NCBI GenBank assembly: GCA_051530055.1
Contig: CM121341.1
Location: forward strand, 3,906,001-3,970,000
DNA from: Neoechinorhynchus agilis
Taxonomy: Eukaryota > Acanthocephala
DNA: 64,000 bases
Direction of reading: 5' to 3'
The notes beneath the pieces were generated by a model that worked only from the letters and a program-made list of their open reading frames with translations, made no database searches and was not told where the DNA came from. The translations under genes and the position numbers were made by a program. Below are positions 22,990 to 33,900 of the stretch, piece by piece. Within the stretch, counting starts at the first letter, position 1, and each line of letters begins with the position of its first letter.

Positions 22990-25185
22990 GAGAAAATGGT
23001 GTAAAATTAATAGAACATCGCGATAGAAAAGAGGAAACGCAGCGAGTGTGGCCGCCACCACTGAGGGAAGATCGATGCCTCTTCTTCGTGGACGGTGGTG
23101 ATTGTTGAAACGTTTTCTTGTGTGTTTGTCAATTGCAGAATTTAATAAATGGGATGCCCGTATAAAAAAATTAAACAAAATGATGATCTTCAATGGAAAA
23201 ATGCACAAATCGGTTTACTGGGATGTTTTCCCCCGTCGTTACCGGAATAAACGATACCAAAAAATTATTAGCAATTTTTTGTTCTTAGAGCGATGCCTCT
23301 TCTTCGTGGACGGTGGTGATTGTTGAAACGTTTTCTTGTGTGTTTGTCAATTGCAGAATTTAATAAATGGGTTGCCCGTATAAAAAAATTAAACAAAATG
23401 ATGATCTTCAATGGAAAAATGCACAAATCGGTTTACTGGGATGTTTTCCCCCGTCGTTACCGGAATAAACGATACCTAAAAATTATTAGCAATTTTTTGT
23501 TCTTAGAGCGATGCCTCTTCTTCGTGGACGGTGGTGATTGTTGAAACGTTTTGTTGTGTGTTTGTCAATTGCAGAATTTAATAAATGGGTTGCCCGTATA
23601 AAAAAATTAAACAAAATGATGATCTTAATGGAAAAATTCACAAATCGGTTTACTGGGATGTTTTCCCCCGTCGTTACCGGAATAAACGATACCAAAAAAT
23701 TATTAGCAATTTTTTGTTCTTAGAGCGATGCCTCTTCTTCGTGGACGGTGGTGATTGTTGAAACGTTTTCTTGTGTGTTTGTCAATTGCAGAATTTAATA
23801 AATGGGTTGCCCGTATAAAAAAATTAAACAAAATGATGATCTTCAATGGAAAAATTCACAAATCGGTTTACTGGGATGTTTTCCCCCGTCGTTACCGGAA
23901 TAAACGATACCAAAAAATTATTAGCAATTTTTTGTTCTTAGAGCGATGCCTCTTCTTCGTGGACGGTGGTGATTGTTGAAACGTTTTGTTGTGTGTTTGT
24001 CAATTGCAGAATTTAATAAATGGGATGCCCGTATAAAAAAATTAAACAAAATGATGATCTTCAATGGAAAAATTCACAAATCGGTTTACTGGGATGTTTT
24101 CCCCCGTCGTTACCGGAATAAACGATACCAAAAAATTATTAGCAATTTTTTGTTCTTAGAGCGATGCCTCTTCTTCGTGGACGGTGGTGATTGTTGAAAC
24201 GTTTTGTTGTGTGTTTGTCAATTGCAGAATTTAATAAATGGGTTGCCCGTATAAAAAATTAAACAAAATGATGATCTTCAATGGAAAAATTCACAAATCG
24301 GTTTACTGGGATGTTTTCCCCGTCGTTACAATACTGGGATGTTTCCCCCGTCGTTACCGGAATAAACGATACCAAAAATTATGCAATTTTTTGTTCTTAG
24401 AGCGATGCCTCTTCTTCGTGGACGGTGGTGATTGTTGAAACGTTTTCTTGTGTGTTTGTCAATTGCAGAATTTAATAAATGGGATGCCCGTATAAAAAAA
24501 TTAAACAAAATGATGATCTTCAATGGAAAAATGCACAAATCGGTTTACTGGGATGTTTTCCCCCGTCGTTACCGGAATAAACGATACCAAAAAATTATTA
24601 GCAATTTGAATAAACGATACCAAAAAATTATTAGCAATTTTTTGTTCTTAGAGCGATGCCTCTTCTTCGTGGACGGTGGTGATTGTTGAAACGTTTTCTT
24701 GTGTGTTTGTCAATTGCAGAATTTAATAAATGGGATGCCCGTATAAAAAAATTAAACAAAATGATGATCTTCAATGGAAAAATGCACAAATCGGTTTACT
24801 GGGATGTTTTCCCCCCGTCGTTACCGGAATAAACGATACCAAAAAATTATTAGCAATTTTTTGTTCTTAGAGCGATGCCTCTTCTTCGTGGACGGTGGTG
24901 ATTGTTGAAACGTTTTGTTGTGTGTTTGTCAATTGCAGAATTTAATAAATGGGTTGCCCGTATAAAAAAATTAAACAAAATGATGATCTTCAATGGAAAA
25001 ATTCACAAATCGGTTTACTGGGATGTTTTCCCCCGTCGTTACCGGAATAAACGATACCAAAAAATTATTAGCAATTTTTTGTTCTTAGAGCGATGCCTCT
25101 TCTTCGTGGACGGTGGTGATTGTTGAAACGTTTTGTTGTGTGTTTGTCAATTGCAGAATTTAATAAATGGGTTGCCCGTTAAAAA
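22990..25185 (+). repeat. 218-bp satellite array, about ten copies, seeded from a LINE 3' end
   Basis: Near-identical units begin around 23070, 23288, 23506 and so on to about 25180. Spacing is 218 bp except one 217-bp unit and two units enlarged by local duplications (near 24326 and 24600). Each unit carries TTCGTGGACGGTGGTGATTG, which matches the end of the LINE ORF at 47.7 kb (GCGGACGGTGGTGATTG, encoding the terminal GRW-stop). The bases just upstream of the first unit (22999-23095) also read like a decayed LINE C-terminus. Repeat identity is very high, so the array is young. Frames of 74 codons in each unit are by-products. Confidence 0.9.
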
Positions 25186-25388
25186 TTGAAATGCACGAAT
25201 ACCCAAATAATCAATTTTGCGCTCGAACTAGTCATCACGATGAAAGACCGTCTCGTGAAATACACTTTCTTCCTTTTAGACGGCATTAGTCATGACTTTT
25301 GCACACGACGCCTCGATACCGCGTTTTTCCTATGTAGCTTTCTCGAGTTTTTAACTTATCCTTCGTTGTTCTTTGGAATTGTTTGTGT

Positions 25389-25545
25389 TTAACGTAAAAA
25401 TCAAAAGAATTTTATTGATTCCAATATTTGGGCACAGTGTGAATAGAACACTTGCAAACAACCTTGATAAAAAGTCGTACGAGATTATGCCTCCGAAATA
25501 TTGGAATCAATAAGTTCTTTTGATTTTTCACAATCATTCCCAATT
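25389..25545. repeat. Foldback element C
   Basis: Arms at about 25396-25430 and 25495-25533 are inverted (AATCAAAAGAATTTTATTGA...CCAATATTTGGGC and its complement). The right arm contains CTTGATAAAAAG followed by CCGAAATATTGG, the same layout as foldback B. Confidence 0.7.
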
Positions 25546-25607
25546 TTAATTTTAAAAAAATTTATCCTTTAAAAATCACACTTGTTTTAGATATAATTTT
25601 ACAAAGG

Positions 25608-26518
25608 ATGGTATTGGTATCCTCTAGTCGTATGTTCGCAATCGCTATCTTATTTTTAATTTATGGTGGTGGAGGTAAGCGTTCGTCTCGTTTTTAATCA
25701 ATCAAAATTTCGTTTAGCTTAAATCGTAACAGTTTTTAAAGGGTACACTTAAAACGTACTCAGTTCAATTCTTTTAGTTTCTCCATCTATAATTATGTCG
25801 TCGGTTTAATCCAATTTTTATTGAAGAAAAACACAAGAACTTTTAATTTATTTGCCTAAAACTCATCCGACGATTAGAGGAGAACACCTTCCGAATAAAA
25901 CTACCGTTTACCTTAAAGCACAAATTTTTCATCATTTAGGATATTTTCAATTTCTCCATCTTTAATCACGAATAAACGTTTATCGTCGTCGGTTAAATCA
26001 GCTTTGGAAATTTTAGTTTATTTGCCTAAAACTCATCCGACGATTAGAGGAGAACATTTCTCGTGTGGGTTTTAATTTTTAGCAAAGTTTTGTGATTATT
26101 TGGTATCTGGTAGACTTTTTTACGAGACAGATGAATGTTATTTATCGGTCCATTTTTAGGTTTGAACGGCAACAAACAATCTGGCGTTGAAGCACTTCAA
26201 TGCTACGAATGTAACGATGATGGCCCATGTGTCGAATTTGTTAATGAAGGTCAAAACATTGGAAAGTGTACTACTCAAGTTGCATGTCGGAAAATCTCAG
26301 CTACGGTCAACGGGCGCAGATATGTGACAAGGCAATGCGCGAAGACGACTGATGGACAAGACGGGTGCTATCGATCTCCTGGAGCTGTTCTTACAGACAC
26401 TTGCACTTGCTCTTCGGAACTTTGCAATTCGTCTTTAGGACTACTTCAACGTTCTTTGATTGCTAATGCCGTGTTCATATTCGGTAGTCTTTTTGTGTTG
26501 CTTTTTTGTCTTCAGTAG
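25608..26518 (+). CDS. Ly6/uPAR three-finger protein, predicted GPI-anchored
   Basis: Exons 25608-25674 and 26160-26518 join in phase 1 across a 485-bp GTAAGC...TTTTAG intron to give 141 residues. Exon 1 encodes a signal peptide (hydrophobic core MFAIAILFLIY). Exon 2 encodes LQCYECNDDGPC, then KCTTQVAC, RQC, DGC and TCTCSSELCN, ten cysteines in Ly6/uPAR order ending in the diagnostic CN. A hydrophobic C-terminal tail (FIFGSLFVLLFCLQ) follows a small-residue stretch and fits a GPI-attachment signal. Products of this family sit on the outer membrane face, and the ligand cannot be predicted. The second-to-last pair is C-x-C rather than the usual adjacent CC. An acceptor-like CTTGTTTTAG ends 17 nt before the ATG. 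Confidence 0.85.
25790..26070 (+). repeat. Intronic tandem duplication in the Ly6 gene
   Basis: Two diverged copies share CTCCATCT, TCGTCGGTT and a well-kept TTTATTTGCCTAAAACTCAT...CGACGATTAGAGGAGAACA segment, at about 25783-25890 and 25952-26057. They lie inside the intron and appear non-coding. Confidence 0.7.
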
Positions 26519-26737
26519 AATCGTGGATCCACCACGTGACAGTAAGAACCTTTTCATATTAAATTTTTGTTAGAGAATTTAGAGTGGATGGGGAATAGCG
26601 AGCAAATTTCCGTAGAGTTTTCCTGATGTAAATCTAGTTTTGTAGACCGATAATGAAACTGTTCAATAATATTGACCACACATTCGTATTGCTCGATCGG
26701 TGTCACAAATTCACTGAAATTAAATCGCGAAAAAGAT

Positions 26738-27770
26738 AACCCAGCTTAAACGCGAATAAATAATGGAGAGGTGACCAACCTGAAACCTTGTAAAATCGTA
26801 ACTATTCAATTTGATCCATTTCATGAGAAGACTCGTGCTCAATCCTCCAAATGCTAATTGATTCGGAGGAAAGAACGGAAAGCAACAACTACAAATTAAG
26901 CGACAAAAATCGCAAACTAAAACCAACTAACAGAACATAGTCAACTTATCTAAGAAAAAATTCTTACCGAAATAATTCTCCTGCAAATTCGAGTGTTCAT
27001 GAGGACTCAAAGATACATAGATCCTTTTCTTTGTTAATTAACAAATGATCGTGTTATTATTTCAACAGAATTTCACCAATTTATTAGTTGAATATCTAAC
27101 ATAATTATTCGCCGTCCTCAATTGCTGCCCAAATGCTTGCAGTGTTGCCTCTCAACACGGCGATGCTGATATTTTGAACCAGGTATTGACCTTGGATCGC
27201 CGGTTATAACCTGAAGGTGTCGCTTCAGATCCTTCGGAAGTTGAAGAGCCTCGCTACCAAGAGATCCGTAGTTCTCAACTCCATGGCTAAATCGAGGTAT
27301 TTTGCCGTTTTCCGTCTTTCGGCAGCGCTCGCTGCACCTCCAGCTAGAACTGCCGAGAACTTGAGATTGCTGACCGTGAGATTATCGACACAGTGGCGTC
27401 CCAGTGGAGGCATTTACCCTCCCTCCACGGAAATGCGGTCACCCCATCAGGTCTACGTCCGTCGTCCTTACAGAGGTTAGCAGGTATGTTTTTTGCTCAA
27501 TTTATTTCTTCGACCTCTCTCTCGTCGTCATTGATCATCCGCTCCAAATTCAGGTGATCACGTGGACCCGGAGTTACATGGTTCATCTTCTTTATCAAAA
27601 AATAAAACGTTTTATTATTTAGTGATTTCTTGACTGGCATCAGTAAGCCTAAAGTGCGGTCAACAAACGCCCTTTGTTCTATTCGAACTCGAATAAAATC
27701 GGACTACAAGTGATTTTGAAGACTGATAATATGACCGCGATGGATATCGTGTAGAAGATTAAACGTATTG
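26738..27770 (+). pseudogene. MRPL53: mRpL53 pseudogene interrupted by insertions
   Basis: Pieces of the intact minus-strand gene at 52.8-53.2 kb reappear here in order on the plus strand. An exon 1 part at 26776-26832 translates to LKPCKIVTIQFDPFHEKTR. The first 27 bases of the small intron (GTATGTTTTTTGCTCAATTT...) are at 27484-27510. Most of exon 2 follows from about 27623 (DFLTGISKPKVRSTNALCSI, then a small deletion and premature stop after MDIV). Between the exon 1 and intron pieces lies a reversed LINE fragment, and about 110 unrelated bases interrupt the intron end. The start codon region is decayed. Retention of intron sequence shows it arose by DNA duplication, not retroposition. Confidence 0.85.
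27105..27480 (-). mobile_element. LINE fragment (restriction-like endonuclease family) inside the mRpL53 pseudogene
   Basis: Minus-strand translation gives [20 protein letters not shown], then, in another frame, [20 protein letters not shown] followed by RKTAKYLDLA, and finally a decayed RGN-A-S end. This is the endonuclease domain of the family seen best at 46-47.7 kb. Several frame changes make it an older copy. Confidence 0.75.
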
Positions 27771-28130
27771 ATCGATTGGTTTTCAAGTGAGACGATTACA
27801 GACGGTGGATGATTGGGACCGGTTACAAATATGGACGTATAGTAAGACTTTGAATGGAGTTTTGAGCGCATTTATCACTCAAAAACCTTTGTTTTATTTT
27901 TAGTGCTTATTATGATTTTGAACTATTGGTTATATAGATTCTCTTCTCGACTGGATATTCCCAAAACAAACATATTTTTCGACAATTCCGCCATCAACTC
28001 GAAAACACTCAGATAATGCCACTGGGCAGCGGGGAGGGGTGGCAGTGTACAATTTGCAGTTACTCGAGATTTAAGCACCTGGAAACTCACTTCAAATTCA
28101 ACGGAAATTGAAACGTCAAAGATTAATCAT
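27771..28130. other. Intergenic, nothing recognised
   Basis: No convincing frame or repeat. Confidence 0.3.
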
Positions 28131-28262
28131 TTTATAATTATCATAAGAAAATCCTTCGGGATGATAGAGTTCTGGTAGTGAGTAAAGTCCCCCACGGACC
28201 CCGCCTTATTAGTCAGCTAAATCCAACCGATGAGGGCTTCCTTCTCGAAAAATCTCCATTAA
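28130..28262. repeat. Dispersed repeat with CCTTCGGG motif
   Basis: AAGAAAATCCTTCGGGATGA through CCGATGAGGGCTTCCTTCTC then GAAAAATCTCC matches the repeats at 16.4 and 21.8-22.1 kb. The final segment again has a GATGA-stem-GAAA layout. Confidence 0.6.
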
Positions 28263-28264
28263 AA

Positions 28265-29335
28265 TTAGTTTTCATTCAATTGCAATTATTCTTAAAGCTT
28301 AGCTTAAGAACAAAGTATTTTTTGATTATTTATGCTGAAAGGAAAGCAAAGTAGTATTTCACGAGAGCATTTTGTTCAGATGAAAATGAGCTTCAGTAAG
28401 GAAACTAGAAGTTGTTTTTAGTGTGTAAACAAAACCCAAGTGAAGACGATCCACAATAACAAAACGAGGTAAAATTTTACTACACCTCGCGATGAGTTTA
28501 TCCTCTTCGTGGTCGACAAAACGAGAGCGAGAAGGTTGATTATTTTCGTTCGATCCGAACAGAAATTGATAGCCATTATTGAAAGAAATCGAAAAACTTG
28601 TCCATCTTTTTTGTGGATTTTAGACACTCTCTTTTAAAATTTCATATCTAGTACAAAATCAGGGCTGAATTTTAAATCCTCACACTTTTTTTATTAACCT
28701 ATCGATGCATTTTTCAAGTATTTCTACTTACAAATATTTGAAAAATAAATTAACTAACCATTTTTCTACTATTCAGCGTTTAATGTTGAATTAAATCTTT
28801 TTGTTGTTGTCGTAAAAGTCGATTTAAACAAACATGAAACTTCCGATTTGTAAACGGCCTTTTATTTAGATTATGAAATGGTTCGTCTTTTTGAATCGCT
28901 GATTCTTCGATAAAAATAGTTGGCTAAAAATCGGAATATTTTGCTCAATGGATTGAAGGATTACGTATGGAAGTCATCAAAACTTTTTAGTCCTCACAAC
29001 ACGAACATTTGCGGCATTACTTCGCTGAATTGCCATCCCGGGACCTCTTCTTAGAAACAAAGAACGGGATTTGTTCCGGCGACGGTAAAGAAATTCTTCC
29101 TTGGATCCGGGTATCGTGCCATTTGCCCCGTGATCCACTTAAAAAATAAACCGTCAAACGCTACTTGTAGATATTTTGGCACCCGGATTTAAATTTATGG
29201 CAAATTTAGGTGAAGTTTTATAATCTAGACAATTATTGAAATTGATTCGAAAAATTTATGGTAGCCTAATATAAACTCAAAAAAAAGGATGGCGTCAAAT
29301 GTATTTTAAACAATAAGGCAAAATGAAAAGGAGTA
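28265..29335. other. Intergenic, nothing recognised
   Basis: AT-rich, with no coding frame with a known domain. Confidence 0.3.
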
Positions 29336-29337
29336 AT

Positions 29338-29560
29338 TTAAATATTTCGTCTTCTATGTTTGATTTCTTCAGAAAAATTATTAAAATAAGCGAAAAAATT
29401 GAAATCGAGTATGAAATAATAGTTTTAAAACAAAATCGATGATACGACTAATTTTTTATACAACAAAACTTTATTTGGATATATTTCAATTTTTTAGCTT
29501 ATTTTAATAACAATTCTGAAGAAATCAAACGTAGAAGACGAAATATTAAAATTAATTCTC
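29338..29560. repeat. Foldback element E
   Basis: Arms at about 29338-29403 and 29484-29560 are inverted: AATATTTCGTCTTC...TGATTTCTTCAG and its complement TTCTGAAGAAATCAAACG...GACGAAATATT. The second arm has CTGAAGAA-stem-GAAA. It overlaps the start of the tandem duplication described next, and only the right arm was duplicated. Confidence 0.7.
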
Positions 29561-30527
29561 TTCATTTCGCCGTTCTTCATAATTTATGTTAATAAGATCT
29601 TTCCTATTTTGCCACCATAAGAAAAGAAGATTTTTATTTGAGCGAATTAGTAATTATTTAATGATCTTACAAAATGAGACCGGCGAATTTTAGTATAAAT
29701 CCGCGAAAACTGGTCTTTATACCTCTCACAAAATCTTATGTTTCACGCAACCTTCTAAAAAGATCTAAATGCGCATATTCGGGTTTCTGATTTTTTTATT
29801 TAAAAGAAATAATAGACTATTCGGACTCGACTTCCTTCCTATTCACACAAGGACTATGTTTCAAACTAAAACGATTCTAATTATCTTTCTCTCCTACCTA
29901 AAATCAGGTTACTATTTTATCTAAATCTTTTTTTAACTACGGTATCTTCTTATCAACGATTTTCTTTTAAAACTATTATTTGATACTTCAAAACTTTATT
30001 TGGATATATTTCAATTTTTTAGCTTATTTTAATAACAATTCTGAAGAAATCAAACGTAGAAGACGAAATATTAAAATTAATTCTCTTCATTTCGCCGTTC
30101 TTCATAATTTATGTTAATAAGATCTTTCCTATTTTGCCACCATAAGAAAAGAAGATTTTTATTTGAGCAAATTAGTAATTATTTAATGATCTTACAAAAT
30201 GAGACCGGCGAATTTTAGTATAAATCCGCGAAAACTGGTCTTTATACCTCTCACAAAATCTTATGTTTCACGCAACCTTCTAAAAAAAAGATCTAAATGC
30301 GCATATTCGGGTTTCTGATTTTTTTATTTAAAAGAAATAATAGACTATTCGGACTCGACTTCCTTCCTATTCACACAAGGACTATGTTTCAAACTAAAAC
30401 GATTCTAATTATCTTTCTCTCCTACCTAAAATCAGGTTACTATTTTATCTAAATCTTTTTTTAACTACGGTATCTTCTTATCAACGATTTTCTTTTAAAA
30501 CTATTATTTGATACTTCAAAACTTTAT
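29464..30527 (+). repeat. Near-identical 525-bp tandem duplication
   Basis: Unit 1 runs 29464-29988 and unit 2 29989-30516, and the first bases of a third unit follow (CAAAACTTTATTTGGATATA). Only about a handful of differences, including one 2-3 base expansion in a run of A near 30285, separate the copies. The duplication is therefore very young or kept similar by conversion. No coding content is seen. Confidence 0.9.
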
Positions 30528-30590
30528 TTGGATATATTTATTTTAAGTGTGTTTTTACGCTCAGATTCGATCTATATATTTTCCTCGGTA

Positions 30591-30914
30591 CTGCGCCAAA
30601 CAACATTTTCCCTCAAGTGTTTAACGTGCAATTCTCAGAAGTGCTTCATGTTTGCTCTTATCGTGAAAAACTCTTTGGTATTCGTAGTATTGATCGAATT
30701 ATTTAATTTCTATGGTTGTAGACTTGAAGACCAAAGCTGCTATTTGTTCCTGATTTCAGTTTCTGGATATCTAGTAAAAAGGTTTAGGCTCTGGGATAAT
30801 AGTTTTCATCGCATGTTCCTTGAATGTAACGATAAACACCCTAATCTAGTTTGCCTTTGCGATATGATTATCACTGCTACTTGTGTGGTGCTTGCGGAAT
30901 TATTCTTTTACTAG
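30591..30914 (+). CDS. Possible small cysteine-rich (Ly6-like) protein, uncertain
   Basis: An open stretch contains LKCLTCNSQKC, later SCYLFLI, ECNDKHPNLVCLCD and a hydrophobic end (MIITATCVVLAELFFY). Spacing of cysteines and the hydrophobic tail recall a Ly6-type protein. However, no clear ATG, signal peptide or intron pattern could be fixed, and the middle is unusually hydrophobic. It may be a decayed paralogue of the Ly6 gene 5 kb upstream, or chance. Confidence 0.25.
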   Translation: MRQTTFSLKCLTCNSQKCFMFALIVKNSLVFVVLIELFNFYGCRLEDQSCYLFLISVSGYLVKRFRLWDNSFHRMFLECNDKHPNLVCLCDMIITATCVVLAELFFY

Positions 30915-30999
30915 TACACTTTCTCTACGTTCCAATCAACTGCCTACCAAGCGTCACTTTTTTGGTTCTTTAGGATTTTAACATCGAAGTCAACTGCGA

Positions 31000-33900
31000 A
31001 TGCAACCGAGAATTTTACTACTTTCGCTCCTCGTGACCGCCAGTAGCTGCCTCAATGGAATGTACGACAATTCACACGTCCACGAACTCGACTCGGGGAA
31101 CTTTTATCAATTAGTTAAATCGAAAAACTCGTCATTGTGGCTTATCAAGTTTTATGCTCATTGGTGCGGACATTGTATCGAATTTTCAAGTTTATACAAA
31201 CGATTTGCACAAAGAATTTCGGGTAAGATAAAACTGAATCTAAAGACGGTTTCTGATTTCAATAACGGTTTAACGCATTTTCAAATATTTTATGCCATGT
31301 TATTTCGTTAGTAAATCATCCTCCTTTCGAAGTAAACAAATCCAATTTATTATCAGGTTAAAAGTCAATTATGAGTTCACTAAATCGAAATGGTTACCCC
31401 AATTGATTAGTTTGTGCTCTCATTTTAATTGAAATATTTCGATCTTGATCACAACCATTCGCTCTGTCTGACTCTAGGCTGGAAACCAATTGTTAATGTT
31501 GGCGCCGTGGATTGTGCAGAGGAATACAACGCCGCATTATGTAGACAATATCATGTGGAGCTCTATCCGACGTTTCGCGTAAGTTTAACAAAGCGATTTC
31601 ACACAAAATTTTCTCATGAATTTCATCTTTTTGACTATATACGGGGTTGTCATTTAAAAGCTCTTTTTATCGAAATAATAAGCAATTTTGAATCCGTACA
31701 TTTAATTGATCTTCGATTTATGTTCTATTGATTTTTCTAGACTTTAAATAAGCTTCATTCATTATCGGAAATTCAAAATTTACGTTGTCGTTTGCCTTTT
31801 TTTCGTACAATCTTAGTTGATATTTATTGCTGGACATTTAGACGATTAATAAACGAGGAATTGCTGAATCATTCCGTTTTGGTCTACACTCAAAAACAGA
31901 CGAAATAAAATGCAATCTACTAAGCGCTTTAAATGGCGTTGATCAACAATATTCATCCATGTTTGCTCCTATCAGGTAATAAGTTTATTTTAATTTGTAA
32001 TAACGTTCAACGGCCGAAAATCTTTATAGTCCAGAAACATATTTGCGTTTATCGGCACATTATAAAACATTAATAATTGTGATTGACGGCGAACGTGACT
32101 GCCTAGGAAAAATGGTATACACTGCTTTTTCCTTCACTGTTCGAAAAACGTTTTCTATCTAGATGATCATGGATTTTCGGCCAGCACGATCGAATACTCC
32201 GATTTTCCGAATGTCTTTGTTGACAGCGAAGCAACTAAGAATTGTTAGCGACGATTTCCTGAACACTGATCTTCCGATTGTTGTCCATATTCACGAAAAA
32301 AACCCGACTAAAATCGAACCAAGGCTTGTGTTCTTAAATGGAGATAGAACCAATACGCTTTATGAGAAGTTTGAAGCCGGTATTGAGCATCAACTTCATG
32401 TTGGAGTTCATGAAACCATATCCACCACACCACATCCACAAAAAAAACGAGCAAGGGTATTGAAAAAATCAAGGTATTTACAGGTGGATATGTGGGTTTC
32501 GAAACCTTTTCCTAATATAAGAGACTTTATCGCAATGTAAACTAAGGATAACCGGGATTATTGTTTAGAAGTATTCACCCGGTAAATAATTTTATTCGAT
32601 TAAAAACGTTTTTAACCTCTTCGCGTTCATCATCAGTTTCCTAGTTAGTAATGGACGGTTCGCAGAACGTTTTTTATCGAAAAAATTATTTACCGCGGGT
32701 GTAGACTTCCAAACAATAATTCTCAAATCATATTGCCCAGTACCTCTAGTCTCACATATCGACAATTTAAAGATAACCGTTTATTTCCTGCTCATCCGGT
32801 GCACCCATCTAAAAATTAAATCTTCCACACTAATATCCAATCAGGACTAATTATACTCATTATGTCGGGTTACTCTTACCAAAATTTTCAGACAAGTTTT
32901 AAGGGTGACTTTTTTACAGTCGATTGAGGTTACCAATCTTGTCTTATTAGCTAAATACCAAGCTTTTCAGCACTTTATTTCGGCTTACTCTAACCAAAAT
33001 TATCAGACAAGCTTTTAGGGTGACTTTTTTACAATCGATTGAGGCTACCAATCTTGTCTTATTAGCTAAATACCAAGATTCTCAGCACTTTATTTCGGGT
33101 TACTCTAACCAAAATTATCAGACAAGTTTTAAGGGTTACTTTTTTTACAATCGATTAAGGTTACCAATCTTGTATTATTAGCTAAATACCAAGCTTTTCA
33201 GCACTTTATTTCGGGTTACTCCAACCAAAATTATCTTGCAAGTTTTAAGGGTTACTTTTTACAATCGATTGAGGTTACCAATCTTGTCTTATTAGCTAAA
33301 TACCAAGCTTTTCAGCACTTTATTTCGGGTTACTCCAACCAAAATTATCTTTCAAGTTTTAAGGGTTACTTTTTTACAATCGATTAAGGTTACCAATCTT
33401 GTCTTATTAGCTAAATACCAAGCTTTTCAGCACTTTATTTCGGGTTACTCTAACCAAAATTATCTTTCAAGTTTTAAGGGTGACTTTTTTACAATCGATT
33501 GAGGTTACCAATCTTGTCTTATTAGCTAAATACCAAGCTTTTCAGCACTTTATTTCGGGTTACTCTAACCAAAATTATCAGACAAGCTTTTAGGGTGACT
33601 TTTTTACAATCGATTGAGGTTACCAATCTTGTCTTGTTAGCTAAATACCAAGCTTTTCAGCACTTTATTTCGGGTTACTCTAACCAAAATTATCAGACAA
33701 GTTTTAAGGGTGACTTTTTTACAATCGATTGAGGTTACCAATCTTGTCTTATTAGCTAAATACCAAGCTTTTCAGACTTTATTTCGGGTTACTCTAACCA
33801 AAATTATCTTTCAAGTTTTAAGGGTTACTTTTTTACAATCGATTGAGGTTACCAATCTTGTCTTATTAGCTAAATACCAAGCTTTTCAGCACTTTATTTC

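Noticed and set aside
23102-25126. Repeated 74-codon frames (start MLKRFLVCLSIAEF)
   Set aside because: One per 218-bp satellite unit. The unit is not a multiple of three, no frame continues through the array, and there is no domain or start context.
30528-30590. Start of the Ly6-like frame at the duplication border
   Set aside because: The first codons are part of the third, truncated copy of the 525-bp repeat and begin with TTG, so they are not a credible start.
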